From SOJZ01 sp964556565 (GTDB lineage Archaea > Thermoproteota > Bathyarchaeia > Bathyarchaeales > Bathyarchaeaceae): a DNA stretch of 27,104 nt. The notes beneath the pieces were generated by a model that saw only the letters and a program-made list of their open reading frames with translations, did not search any database and was not told where the DNA came from. Below are positions 7,989-15,891 of this stretch, one piece after another. Position 1 is the first letter of the stretch, and every line of letters begins with the position of its first letter. Location: NCBI GenBank assembly GCA_964556565.1, contig CAZKWF010000024.1, forward strand, positions 1 to 27,104, read 5' to 3'. A program made the translations under genes and the position numbers.

Positions 7989-8214
7989 CGCCTATCCATG
8001 ACCCATTATGTATACACTCTATATGCTAAAAAACTCTCTGATTATAGATTATTTACACTCGTTGAGACCTCGTCGAGGATTGGCTTTCACAGATTGAGAG
8101 GGCAGACCACAGGTCAAAGATTCCTGTCCACACATTCATGATTGCAATGGATTTTTCGTAGTAAAGCTCTTGAAAGAAACTACTTAATGCGCCTCAAGAA
8201 TCAAGTTACGAAAA

Positions 8215-9105
8215 CTAGCCCTTCTTTGCCTTTTCTATGCAACACAACACTTCAAACATGGTTTTTGCAGCCTGAATAGCAGTTACGCCATTATCATAGT
8301 GAGGTGCCACTTCAACCAAATCAAAGGCAACTACTCTGTGGTCGCACACCTTACACAGTATATCCAGAAGTGTGTGCATATCCAGCCCATCAGGCTCAGG
8401 GTTTTGAACCGCTGGTGCAAAAGCAGGGTCCAGAACGTCCATGTCGATTGTTAGATAGATCTTTTCATGGTTAGCAAGAAGTTTCTTGGCAGCATGGGCT
8501 GTCTTTTCGACGCCATCTTTCCTAATTTGTTGAACAGTCAAAAATTCGATGTTAGATTTCTCTGCGTATTCGAGTTCTTCCTTACACACTGCACGAGTGC
8601 CGATTTCCAGAATTTCTGGTGGTTTGACCTGCTCGTTGAGCCTCCGCATAAATGTAGTGTGAGACACTGTTCGCCCCATGTATTCGTCGCGCAAGTCCAA
8701 GTGAGCATCAAAACTCACTATGGCAGTGCTCTTGCCAACGCTTTGCATCACGCCTAAGGTGATGGTATGTTCGCCACCAATGACGACAGGTGTTTTCTTG
8801 GCGTTCAGAAGCTCTTTTGTGACAATTTTTAATTGTTTTAGAGTTTCGTCAACCCTCCCGACGATGTTAAGGTCTCCCAGGTCATGGATCTTTACGTCTT
8901 CAATGTCCATGTCTGTTCTGAAGCTGTAGGTCTCGATGTTGAGTGAGGCTTCTCTGATGGCTAATGGCGCAAATCTAGCTCCAGAGCGGTAAGTGCTGGT
9001 TACGTCAAATGGAACCCCCAGAACGGCGTATTTAGCTTCCTCAAATACTCTTTGACAACCGCTAAAAACAGGAGACGAAGAAGTGAAAAGCTCACGATAG
9101 CTCAT
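8215..9105 (-). CDS. speB: Agmatinase / ureohydrolase family protein
   Basis: Agmatinase hydrolyses agmatine to putrescine and urea in polyamine synthesis. The 296-residue protein has the binuclear manganese ligands of the ureohydrolase family: G-G-E-H (110-113), D-A-H-L-D (133-137) and D-M-D-V-L-D-P (221-227). Two loops differ from common agmatinases. The metal-site follow-on reads A-P-A-V-Q-N-P-E-P rather than the usual A-P-G-x-G-x-P, and the S-H-T-T-F-M-R-R segment replaces S-H-G-T-x-F-R-R. Agmatinase is the most likely role, but another guanidino substrate is possible. An AGGGGG site lies about 11 bases before the ATG. A 12-base sequence at the start codon is repeated 24 bases upstream. 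Confidence 0.85.
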   Translation of the reverse strand: MSYRELFTSSSPVFSGCQRVFEEAKYAVLGVPFDVTSTYRSGARFAPLAIREASLNIETYSFRTDMDIEDVKIHDLGDLNIVGRVDETLKQLKIVTKELLNAKKTPVVIGGEHTITLGVMQSVGKSTAIVSFDAHLDLRDEYMGRTVSHTTFMRRLNEQVKPPEILEIGTRAVCKEELEYAEKSNIEFLTVQQIRKDGVEKTAHAAKKLLANHEKIYLTIDMDVLDPAFAPAVQNPEPDGLDMHTLLDILCKVCDHRVVAFDLVEVAPHYDNGVTAIQAAKTMFEVLCCIEKAKKG

Positions 9106-9417
9106 GTTTATGTTGTCCCCCTGAAATCATGTTTATGTGGATCATTAGCTGTAAATGTTTTTGCCTGTTTGTTGCGGAATTAATTTACTATCTATATCCG
9201 TTCATGAAATCTATGAAAATACTACATGAACTAAACCCTACAAGAGTCTAGTTTAGCAGGATTAGTAGGAACTATTCGGGAAGCGAAGGAATACAAAAGA
9301 GTATAATCATGATTTTGGAAGACCAATAATTATGTGCAATGTTTTGAAATGCAATTATCAGAAATCTTTCCGCAAATTCTAAAAGCCAAGTGATCAATGA
9401 TGTAAAGGATGATTGAA
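9106..9417. other. Divergent intergenic region, no gene recognised
   Basis: About 312 A+T-rich bases lie between the agmatinase gene (minus) and the surface-protein gene (plus). It contains a direct repeat of TCATGTTTATGT (about 9102-9113 and 9126-9137) at the agmatinase start, which includes the start codon in one copy. A short interrupted frame near 9210-9320 has in-frame stops and was not called. I see no tRNA or strong hairpin. Confidence 0.5.
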
Positions 9418-10683
9418 ATGAATAAATCTGTTTTAACCCCTTTCACAATTTTATGTTTGCTATTCATAGTGTTTTTGATGGGATTAGGTTTCAACATTCA
9501 AACAGTCAAAGCAAGCGGAACCATATACATTAGAGCTGACGGAAGCGTTGACCCTATAACAGCACCGATTCAACGAATCGGAGACATCTACATTTTAGAA
9601 GGGAACATTAATGATACGCTCGTTGTGGAGAGAAACAACATAATAGTTGACGGAGATGGATATACGCTTCACGGTTCAGGAATTGGGATAGGAATAGACT
9701 TGACTGGCACAAACAATGTAACAATAAAGAACATAAAAATTGAAGCCTTCGCACACGGCGCATGGCTCCATCAGTGTTCTAACAACAACATTCTCGGAAA
9801 CACGATAACAAATAACACTTATGGCGTGTGGGTCTGGGCTTCCAATAATACTCTCTCCGAAAATATGATAACAAATAGCAGTGTTTCTGGGATCGTAATA
9901 GATATTGACTCTTCTGATAACACTCTCTCTGGAAACGAGATAATGAACAACGCCCGTGGGGTCTGGGTTATCAGTGCTTCAGACAATAGATTCTACCACA
10001 ACAGCTTCATAGAGAACACGCAGCAGGTGCATATCTCCATGTCCGTGTATGCTAATGTTTGGGATGACGGCTATCCTTCTGGAGGTAATTATTGGACTGA
10101 TTATACTGATGCCGATCTCTACAGTGGGGCTTACCAGAACGAGACTGGAAGTGATGGAATCGGGGATAGTCCTTACTTTATGGATGTGCACAATCAGGAT
10201 GATTACCCGTTGATGACCCCGATTACTCCTTTGTATTATGAGTTGCTGGAAGCGTATAACGCTCTCTTGGCAGATTACCAAGACTTGAACTTAACTTATC
10301 ATGAATTATTAAACGATTATTCAGAACTTCAATCCAACTACAATTCGCTCAACCTGACTTACTATGAACTTGCCCAGAATCACACTTTACTTCAAAACAG
10401 TTTTGACTCTCTCACGACAAGCTACAATGAATTACAGGGGCAATATAATAGTCTGAACTCCACGTATAACGATCTGTTAACGTCTTACAACAGCTTACAA
10501 GTGGACTATGATGAACTGCAATTGGGACAAGAACCTATCATGAATGAACTGAACAATGTCAGGAATCTAATGTACGTTTTTATAACAACAACAATAATTC
10601 TTGTGGCAACAACAGTTTACTTCGCATTAAGGAAACCAGAAACAAAAGCACTGCCAAAGAGAAGAACGAAGAAAAAATCATAA
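9418..10683 (+). CDS. Secreted beta-helix (NosD-like) protein with heptad coiled coil and C-terminal anchor
   Basis: The 421-residue protein begins with a signal peptide (about 1-33, hydrophobic core 9-25). Residues 60-205 are right-handed beta-helix rungs with repeated N-N-T-L-x-x-N-x-I-x-N motifs, as in NosD/CASH-domain proteins. The segment around 222-265 (G-G-N-Y-W-T-D-Y, G-S-D-G-I-G-D, D-D-Y-P-L-M) is the conserved end of this module in archaeal surface proteins. Residues 287-367 form an unbroken heptad array with tyrosine mostly at one core position and leucine at the other. A transmembrane helix (384-404) and a basic tail follow, so the protein is surface-exposed and held by its C-terminus. 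An ATG nine bases earlier is possible, but the AAAGG site abuts it and fits the chosen start better. Ligand unknown. Confidence 0.85.
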   Translation: MNKSVLTPFTILCLLFIVFLMGLGFNIQTVKASGTIYIRADGSVDPITAPIQRIGDIYILEGNINDTLVVERNNIIVDGDGYTLHGSGIGIGIDLTGTNNVTIKNIKIEAFAHGAWLHQCSNNNILGNTITNNTYGVWVWASNNTLSENMITNSSVSGIVIDIDSSDNTLSGNEIMNNARGVWVISASDNRFYHNSFIENTQQVHISMSVYANVWDDGYPSGGNYWTDYTDADLYSGAYQNETGSDGIGDSPYFMDVHNQDDYPLMTPITPLYYELLEAYNALLADYQDLNLTYHELLNDYSELQSNYNSLNLTYYELAQNHTLLQNSFDSLTTSYNELQGQYNSLNSTYNDLLTSYNSLQVDYDELQLGQEPIMNELNNVRNLMYVFITTTIILVATTVYFALRKPETKALPKRRTKKKS

Positions 10684-10833
10684 GCATATCCATTAGGAGA
10701 AATCTTCCTCTGGGGCGATCTATAATGTCCAAATCCTGATTAACATTCGATAGACATATATTTGTCAGCTACACAATGGCAGTTGATTTATCGCTCTAAT
10801 AAGTCGCAATGATAGTTTAAAGAGGTCTGCAGA

Positions 10834-11214
10834 ATGGCGTTGAAATCGAAGCTTAAGGTGGAAAGCCTAGGAGTAGCAGTGTTTTCCATTTTCTATGCAA
10901 TTGTAGGAGTAGCGATCATTTCCATTTTAGTGCTCTCTAACTTTACAATACCACACGCAATGGTTCTGGCATTTCTAAGCTTGGTAACAGCCTATGGTCT
11001 GTTTAGAATGAAAAAATGGGCAGTTCTGCTTACGGTTATTCTTTTCTTTCTGGGAACAGCCTTCAGTGCACCTCTGCTCTATCACTCAGTTATGGTAGAA
11101 CCGTTTTTTTCAAGTTTAGAAACATCTCTATTGAACCTAACATTGATCGGGCACATGATCGGATTGTTTGCCGCTTTGTTATACGTGGCGGCTAAGAGGG
11201 AAAATTTTCAATAG
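10834..11214 (+). CDS. Small four-helix membrane protein
   Basis: The 126-residue product has four hydrophobic stretches (about residues 11-34, 40-56, 62-78 and 98-119) with short loops and basic ends, so it is an integral membrane protein. I do not recognise the family and see no catalytic motif. AGAGGT precedes the ATG at usable spacing. It follows the beta-helix surface protein by 150 bases on the same strand and converges on the moeA pair, 13 bases away. Confidence 0.6.
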   Translation: MALKSKLKVESLGVAVFSIFYAIVGVAIISILVLSNFTIPHAMVLAFLSLVTAYGLFRMKKWAVLLTVILFFLGTAFSAPLLYHSVMVEPFFSSLETSLLNLTLIGHMIGLFAALLYVAAKRENFQ

Positions 11215-11227
11215 GCAAACAGTCTGA

Positions 11228-12484
11228 CTATACACTTTCTAACCAATTTTTGGGCTTGAACAAATATGCCCTAACTTCTTCTCCAGTGTCAATGAACTGT
11301 TTTTTCTCTTTTATTTCAACGAATCCATCAGCCTTTGCCAATGTTGTTATTGCACCAGACAGTCCTAAAGGAACTGGCGAAGCGAGCAATTTGCCCGATT
11401 TGTTGTAGGCGAGGCTCACCATGACAAATGTTCTACGGCCTCTTGCAGGAAACATTTTCGTTGTTGCTGTAGCTTTGAGAGTAAGCGGAGCTTTTTCGTG
11501 TTTTCCAGTCATCTGGAAGAGGATGGGACGGACAATCTGGTAGAACATTAAAAGAGAGGATGTGGGGTGCCCGGGCAGAGAGAAAACCAGTTTTTCGTTA
11601 ATCATTGCGATGGTTGTGGGTTTTCCAGGTTTCACGGCTATCCCGCAAACGATGACGCCTGGGGTCCCTAACGTATCCAGCACTTCAGGAACAATATCCT
11701 TTGGTCCCACCGACACTCCTCCAGAAGTGACCACAATATCAGCCAAATCCAACGCTTTCTTAAGTATCACTTTAAGCTGGTTCATATTATCTGGGATGAT
11801 TCCCAGGTTGATGGACTCTCCACCACACTCTAGAACCGCGGCACTAAGTGTATGAGCGTTAATGTCGTAAATCTTTCCAGGAGGAAGAGGCTTCCCGGGC
11901 TCAACGATTTCTTCACCGGTAGAGAGAATCGCGACTTTCGGCCGTTTATATACCTCAACCCGGGTCAAACCAAGTGCTGCTAGAACACCTATTTCACGAG
12001 AAGACAATGTTTGACCTTTCTTTAGAACAGTTTCTTCTCTATGAATATCGGAGCCCGCTTTCATCACGTTTTCCCCCTTCGAAACTGGGCGATGCATAGA
12101 AACGCTGTTTCCTCTTCGAATCACATACTCCAACATGACAACCGCGTCAGCGCCCTTCGGCAAAGGTGCCCCAGTAACAGTTTCAACTGTTGTTTCCTTT
12201 TCCACCACAACATTGGGAGGCGCACCTATGGTTACATGTCCGCAAAGCTTCAGTGTTATAGGGTGATCTTCATCTGCGCCAAACGTGTCTGCGGCTTTCA
12301 CGGCATAACCATCAACAGTCGATCGGTCGAAAGGTGGAACATCTATTGGTGACAGAATGTCTTTAGCTAGAATACGGTTGTGCGCCTTAGACAGAAAGAC
12401 TTTCTCCACCCCAACTGGTTTAGGTGAAAAACTTCGTTTGAGAATCTGTTTTGCTTCGTGGAAAGAGACTAATTTTCTAAACAT
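11228..12484 (-). CDS. moeA: Molybdopterin molybdenumtransferase (MoeA family), second of tandem pair
   Basis: MoeA inserts molybdenum (or tungsten) into adenylated molybdopterin to finish the metal cofactor. The 418-residue protein has the family blocks P-P-F-D-R-S-T-V-D-G-Y-A-V, G-A-D-A-V-V-M-L-E, L-S-T-G-E-E-I, V-T-S-G-G-V-S-V-G, K-P-G-K-P and L-P-G-H-P, and is full length. I chose the ATG at 12484, one base beyond the stop of the upstream moeA and with GGAG about 9 bases upstream. A longer reading from 12550 would overlap the upstream gene by 65 bases and adds residues unlike the family N-terminus. The two genes are clearly translated from one message. Archaea often keep two MoeA paralogues, perhaps with different metal preference; that division is inference here. 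Confidence 0.92.
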   Translation of the reverse strand: MFRKLVSFHEAKQILKRSFSPKPVGVEKVFLSKAHNRILAKDILSPIDVPPFDRSTVDGYAVKAADTFGADEDHPITLKLCGHVTIGAPPNVVVEKETTVETVTGAPLPKGADAVVMLEYVIRRGNSVSMHRPVSKGENVMKAGSDIHREETVLKKGQTLSSREIGVLAALGLTRVEVYKRPKVAILSTGEEIVEPGKPLPPGKIYDINAHTLSAAVLECGGESINLGIIPDNMNQLKVILKKALDLADIVVTSGGVSVGPKDIVPEVLDTLGTPGVIVCGIAVKPGKPTTIAMINEKLVFSLPGHPTSSLLMFYQIVRPILFQMTGKHEKAPLTLKATATTKMFPARGRRTFVMVSLAYNKSGKLLASPVPLGLSGAITTLAKADGFVEIKEKKQFIDTGEEVRAYLFKPKNWLESV

Positions 12485-12485
12485 G

Positions 12486-13739
12486 TTAAGCTTCTCCAAT
12501 TTTGTCAAAAAGATGCACGGTAACGGATTCGCCCTCGTCGAGCCCCTCACGATCCTCAGGAATTATCACGTATCCATTTGCCTTAGTCATGGTTGAAATG
12601 ACGCCTGCACCTTTTATTCGTACAGGCTCCGCGAAAAACTTGCCCTCTCTTTCAAAAACGTGGGCTCTCAGGAAGACTCGTCTTCCCAGTACTGAGGGAA
12701 CTTTTTGGGTTAACTCTGCTTCAAGCATGGGCCTAGGTTCGCATTCGATTCCTAACAATTTGAGGATGAGCGGTCGGGCGAATACTTCAAAGCCGATCAT
12801 AGCCGCCACTGGGTTTCCAGACAATATGATAACAGGCTTGCTGCAGAGAACAGCTAAAGCCGTTGGCATACCCGGACGCATGGCTATCCCATGCACGATT
12901 ACTCCCGGGGTTTCTATCTGGTTTACAGCGGCGGGAACGACATCTGCATATCCGACGCTTGTTCCTCCGGTGGTAAGGAGTATGTCTGCTTTTTCTATTC
13001 CTTCACGGATTTTAGCATCAATCTCGTTTAGGTTATCTTTTGCTATGCCAAGGTCTAGGGGTTCTGCGCCGAGTTCTTGGCACATGCATGAAAGAATTAG
13101 GCGGTTTGCGTCTACTACTTGGTTCAGTTCGGGTTTGCGGCCTAACTTCACGAGTTCGTTTCCAGTGGAGAGAAGGGCAACTTTAGGTTTTTTTACGACA
13201 CGGACATGCGTTTTTCCCAGAGCTGCTAGCAAACCCACGTGGTGAGGTTTCAGTCGTGTTCCTGATCTAATTGCAATGTCTCCTTTTTTTACGTCTTCTC
13301 CTTTTCTAGAAACGTTTTTGCTTGGAGTAGCAGGTACCCATACTTCGATTTTATTCTGCCTTGTCTTCGTGTACTCCAACATAACTATCGCATCGGCACC
13401 TTTGGGAAGCGGGTTTCCTGTCCATATCTCTCTCGCCTCTTTTTCACCGAGTTTATTGTTTTTAGTAGTTTTAAGGGTCCTTGGGCTAAATTGGGATGCC
13501 TCAAAAGTGTCTTTAGCTTTCACGGCGTAGCCGTCTACGGCGGAGCGGTCGAATGGAGGCAGGTCATTCGTGGCAACAACATTTTCAGCCGCGACACGTC
13601 CCAGAGCCATACTAGTGGGAATCTGCACAGACTGCAGCTTTTCCAACTTGAGTTGCTTTAGAAAGGTAGAACGCGCGTTGTCGATGCTTGTGAGTTTTTC
13701 AAATCCTTTGAGCCGAGCCAAGTTTAGTTCACCAAACAT
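12486..13739 (-). CDS. moeA: Molybdopterin molybdenumtransferase (MoeA family), first of tandem pair
   Basis: This 417-residue paralogue shares the MoeA blocks P-P-F-D-R-S-A-V-D-G-Y-A-V, G-A-D-A-I-V-M-L-E, L-S-T-G-N-E-L, T-T-G-G-T-S-V-G, R-P-G-M-P and L-S-G-N-P. It differs from its neighbour in the last block, which is L-P-G-H-P there. It has an N-terminal extension of about 10 residues before the family start. No good ribosome binding site precedes its ATG, but a TATA-like element sits about 30 bases upstream, so the message may be leaderless or nearly so. It leads the moeA pair; the second copy follows after one base. Together they imply molybdo- or tungsto-enzymes in the organism, none of which is in this window. 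Confidence 0.92.
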   Translation of the reverse strand: MFGELNLARLKGFEKLTSIDNARSTFLKQLKLEKLQSVQIPTSMALGRVAAENVVATNDLPPFDRSAVDGYAVKAKDTFEASQFSPRTLKTTKNNKLGEKEAREIWTGNPLPKGADAIVMLEYTKTRQNKIEVWVPATPSKNVSRKGEDVKKGDIAIRSGTRLKPHHVGLLAALGKTHVRVVKKPKVALLSTGNELVKLGRKPELNQVVDANRLILSCMCQELGAEPLDLGIAKDNLNEIDAKIREGIEKADILLTTGGTSVGYADVVPAAVNQIETPGVIVHGIAMRPGMPTALAVLCSKPVIILSGNPVAAMIGFEVFARPLILKLLGIECEPRPMLEAELTQKVPSVLGRRVFLRAHVFEREGKFFAEPVRIKGAGVISTMTKANGYVIIPEDREGLDEGESVTVHLFDKIGEA

Positions 13740-13762
13740 ATGACAAGATGTTAATCACTCTC

Positions 13763-13775
13763 AGATTTAAATAGA
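13763..13775 (-). promoter_or_regulatory. Candidate TATA box for the moeA pair
   Basis: On the minus strand the sequence CTATTTAAATCTG is centred about 30 bases upstream of the ATG at 13739. With no clear ribosome binding site there, the spacing suits an archaeal promoter giving a leaderless or very short-leader mRNA. Confidence 0.4.
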
Positions 13776-13819
13776 GATTTCCTGTCGTTTGGAAAATTTT
13801 CTGTCTGCAAGGCTGCAAG

Positions 13820-13921
13820 TCAAAACTGGGTCTCATGCATACATACATCCTCGATTGGACTTTTGAGCATCTTGAATGCTAAGGGAGTTCCTGCTGGGCC
13901 GAATCTGGGTCGGTCAGCCAT
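13820..13921 (-). pseudogene. N-terminal remnant of an endonuclease IV-like (AP endonuclease) gene
   Basis: A GGTGATC ribosome binding site and ATG open a frame of 33 codons beginning MADRPRFGPAGTPLAFKM. R-F-G-P-A-G-x-P is, to my knowledge, the typical opening of archaeal endonuclease IV / deoxyribonuclease IV TIM-barrel proteins of about 280 residues, where it is followed by a K-x-x-x-D-V helix; here K-S-P-I-E-D-V is followed by unrelated residues and a stop. No downstream part of the family is visible in the next 80 bases before moeA. It looks like a gene truncated by deletion. A genuine short peptide gene is possible but less likely. Confidence 0.45.
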
Positions 13922-13990
13922 TTGATCACCAGCGATCTTATTGACCTTTGCACAGCACATGTGTTGATAACTGCTCGGATAAGAAAGTGT

Positions 13991-14833
13991 TTATCGTCTC
14001 TTGTAGCGCCGATACGGGTGGGATGTATACTGCCCATACGTTAATGCTGTCAACGCGGAAGCCCATGCTGCAATGTTTTGGCAAACGGCATACTTCCACA
14101 CGAGGTCAAGTGTGACCATTGGTCCTGTCATGGATGTTCCGAAGCCTTCGAGAGCACTTCTGAAACCTGGAGCCACCACCAGTAACGCGTTATTTATGGT
14201 TGATCCGAGCCATCCTAATGGAGTCAAGGTTTGCCCTATTCCTTGTGTTATCTCGAATGTTTTTAGCACAAATCCATGGAATGAGGGGTTTGTCTTGTAA
14301 AATCCAGTGACGACTTCGTAGATGAAGCTTGGGAATCCTACAGTGTGCAACGTGAGAATAGAGACTAGAAATACTCCGATAATGGTTGCTGTGCTTTTGA
14401 CGGTTGCTTTTGCAAAATGGAGTTGATAGAAAGATTCGATTGCTCGATTTATCCATTCGAATCTTCTGCTTATCCTTTTAAAAAAGCGTTTAATCGACCT
14501 GAACCGTATTTTCCGAGGTCTTAGGCGTTGTCTTTTAGGTTTGGTTGGCACCTTTTTTTGAGGCACCACGGCTATGTTTTTTGTGAGGTACATCCAGCTT
14601 GAGACGAGAACAACGATTACACCTAGTGGTAGGAGATGGAACAGTGGGCTGATAGGCACGGTGAAAAGGAAGCCAGTGAATAGGAACGTATCTGTTAAAC
14701 CGAAGGATATGAAAAGATAAACTACAAGATACTCGATGAAGAGAGCTAGTCCAAGGAATAACAATGTTGCTGTGAGACCCTTCCGTGCGGTCCATCTAAA
14801 GAGTAGGCGTTTCCAATGTTTCTCAGACGACAT
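13991..14833 (-). CDS. Multi-pass membrane protein with central basic segment
   Basis: The 280-residue product has hydrophobic segments at about residues 20-45, 50-75 and 140-165 and several weaker ones up to about 255. A cytoplasmic-looking basic stretch lies between the second and third (about 90-125), rich in K-P-K-R-Q-R and R-F-F-K-R-I-S-R-R. The tail is also basic (Y-R-R-Y-K-R-R). I do not recognise the family. An ATG six bases earlier is in frame, but GGTGA directly abuts it and is spaced six bases from the chosen ATG, so I prefer the latter. It is divergent from the signal peptidase remnant, with about 110 bases between start codons. The basic loop could contact nucleic acid or acidic lipids, but nothing shows this. 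Confidence 0.6.
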   Translation of the reverse strand: MSSEKHWKRLLFRWTARKGLTATLLFLGLALFIEYLVVYLFISFGLTDTFLFTGFLFTVPISPLFHLLPLGVIVVLVSSWMYLTKNIAVVPQKKVPTKPKRQRLRPRKIRFRSIKRFFKRISRRFEWINRAIESFYQLHFAKATVKSTATIIGVFLVSILTLHTVGFPSFIYEVVTGFYKTNPSFHGFVLKTFEITQGIGQTLTPLGWLGSTINNALLVVAPGFRSALEGFGTSMTGPMVTLDLVWKYAVCQNIAAWASALTALTYGQYTSHPYRRYKRR

Positions 14834-14946
14834 TTTCATTCACCAGACCGCATTTCTCACTTACTAGGCTGTCCATGTTCTTATTAACGTTGCTTTTTTC
14901 GTCTGATTCGGTATTCACCTTAAGATTTTAAACGCTTTCTGGAAGC

Positions 14947-15294
14947 ATGAGCCCTGCCCTTGAAGCCGGAGACCTCGTCATAATTCAAGGAGTCTCACCA
15001 ACCAATATCCAAGTAGAAGACATCAAAGTCTTCGACTCACCACAAGGAAGCCGCACAATCCACAGAGTGACCCAAATACAAACCCTACCAAACGGAACAA
15101 TACAGTTCAAAACAAAAGGAGACACCAACCCACGCGAAGACTTGTACTGGATACCCGAACAAAACGTCCACGGACGAGTCATCTACCGAATACTCTACAT
15201 AGGCTGGCTGGTACTAGACCCAACAATCCCAATAATAATTGTATCAACCACCGTAATCCTCTGGCCAGAAAAACGCAGAAAACTACGTCGCTAG
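14947..15294 (+). pseudogene. Signal peptidase I (archaeal/ER type) remnant lacking the catalytic serine codon in frame
   Basis: The frame from ATG 14947 encodes 115 residues starting M-S-P-A-L-E-A-G-D-L-V. In archaeal/SEC11-type signal peptidases this follows the S-G-S of the catalytic S-G-S-M-x-P motif. The catalytic histidine block (T-I-H-R-V) and aspartate block (K-G-D-T-N-P) are present, as is a C-terminal hydrophobic helix. The codons just upstream do encode T-L-S-G-S, but they are separated from any start codon by an in-frame TAA at 14929-14931. Upstream of that TAA, in the same frame, an ATG at 14875 opens a hydrophobic stretch (M-F-L-L-T-L-L-F) that might be the old membrane segment. 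As read, the enzyme cannot be made with its nucleophile. A sequence error at the stop is the main alternative. Confidence 0.7.
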
Positions 15295-15452
15295 CTCTTC
15301 CTCCATAGGTTAATCACACATATATACTGAGAAATAAAGAGGAAACCCTTCGACGCGGAAATGATATTTCTTGAAAGATGAAAACGATGTGCGGCGCAAG
15401 ACCTCTCCGAACTTCCTCAAAGGGATTAATGCCACCATCCAAAACCAACTAC

Positions 15453-15468
15453 CCCCCTAGGTAGGGGG
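15453..15468. other. GC hairpin between convergent gene remnants
   Basis: CCCCC (15453-15457) and GGGGG (15464-15468) form a five-base-pair stem with the loop TAGGTA. It sits between the 3' ends of the signal peptidase remnant and the Elp3 remnant. No T run follows on either strand, so a terminator role is possible but unsupported. Confidence 0.35.
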
Positions 15469-15501
15469 ATCTAATAAGAGAGAGACAAACACAAACAACC
15501 G

Positions 15502-15891
15502 TCACTTCAAGGTTTTAGACATATAAGGCCCATCATAACCATAACCAAACCGCATATAATACCGCTTCGTCCCAAGCGCACTAATAACAACAATCTTCCT
15601 ACAACCATAATCATCCCATGATATCCGCTCAGCCTCACACAACAAAGCCTCACCATAGCCTTTGTGTTGCCAAGCCTCAGCCACACGCCCTCCAACAGGA
15701 ACCAAAGGACCATAAACATGAAGCGCCCGAACAATCGAAACACCTCCACCACAGATTTCAGACCTGTGCGCACATTCAGACGGAACACGCAACCTTAGAT
15801 AGCCAACAAGAACATCGATCCGAGAAGAATCACTTGTCGCACATGTACTAAACGAAACTCTTAATATTAGGATAATTATGATTGAATACAT
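15502..15891 (-). pseudogene. elp3: Elp3 C-terminal (GNAT acetyltransferase) remnant
   Basis: The frame encodes 129 residues. From about residue 26 it matches the end of Elp3, the tRNA wobble-uridine modifying enzyme: D-V-L-V-G-Y-L-R-L-R, then S-I-V-R-A-L-H-V-Y-G-P-L-V-P-V-G, the acetyl-CoA loop Q-H-K-G-Y-G, and I-S-A-L-G-T-K-R-Y-Y, ending in G-P-Y-M-S-K. Full Elp3 proteins are about 520 residues, with a radical-SAM domain before this part; that domain is wholly absent. A stop codon lies directly before the ATG, and 17 bases separate it from the hdr operon start. The first 25 residues (hydrophobic M-Y-S-I-I-I-I-L-I-L) do not look like Elp3. It is best read as a gene cut at its 5' side. A stand-alone acetyltransferase is possible but would lack the tRNA-handling domain. 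Confidence 0.75.

Noticed and set aside
8109..8127. T-arm-like hairpin ACAGG / CCTGT with a nine-base loop
   Set aside because: The loop lacks the T-T-C-x-A pattern and no acceptor, D or anticodon arms could be found around it, so it is not a tRNA.
9205..9325. Possible remnant of a small helix-turn-helix gene (frame beginning M-K-I-L-H-E-L-N-P-T-R)
   Set aside because: A stop follows within about 12 codons and the continuation has no clear family pattern; too weak to call.
12485..12550. Longer moeA reading from 12550
   Set aside because: It would overlap the upstream moeA coding end by 65 bases; ATG 12484 has a GGAG site and matches the family N-terminus.
14929..14931. Stop-codon recoding with pyrrolysine at the signal peptidase
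   Set aside because: Pyrrolysine uses TAG; this codon is TAA, and no pyl genes are in the window.
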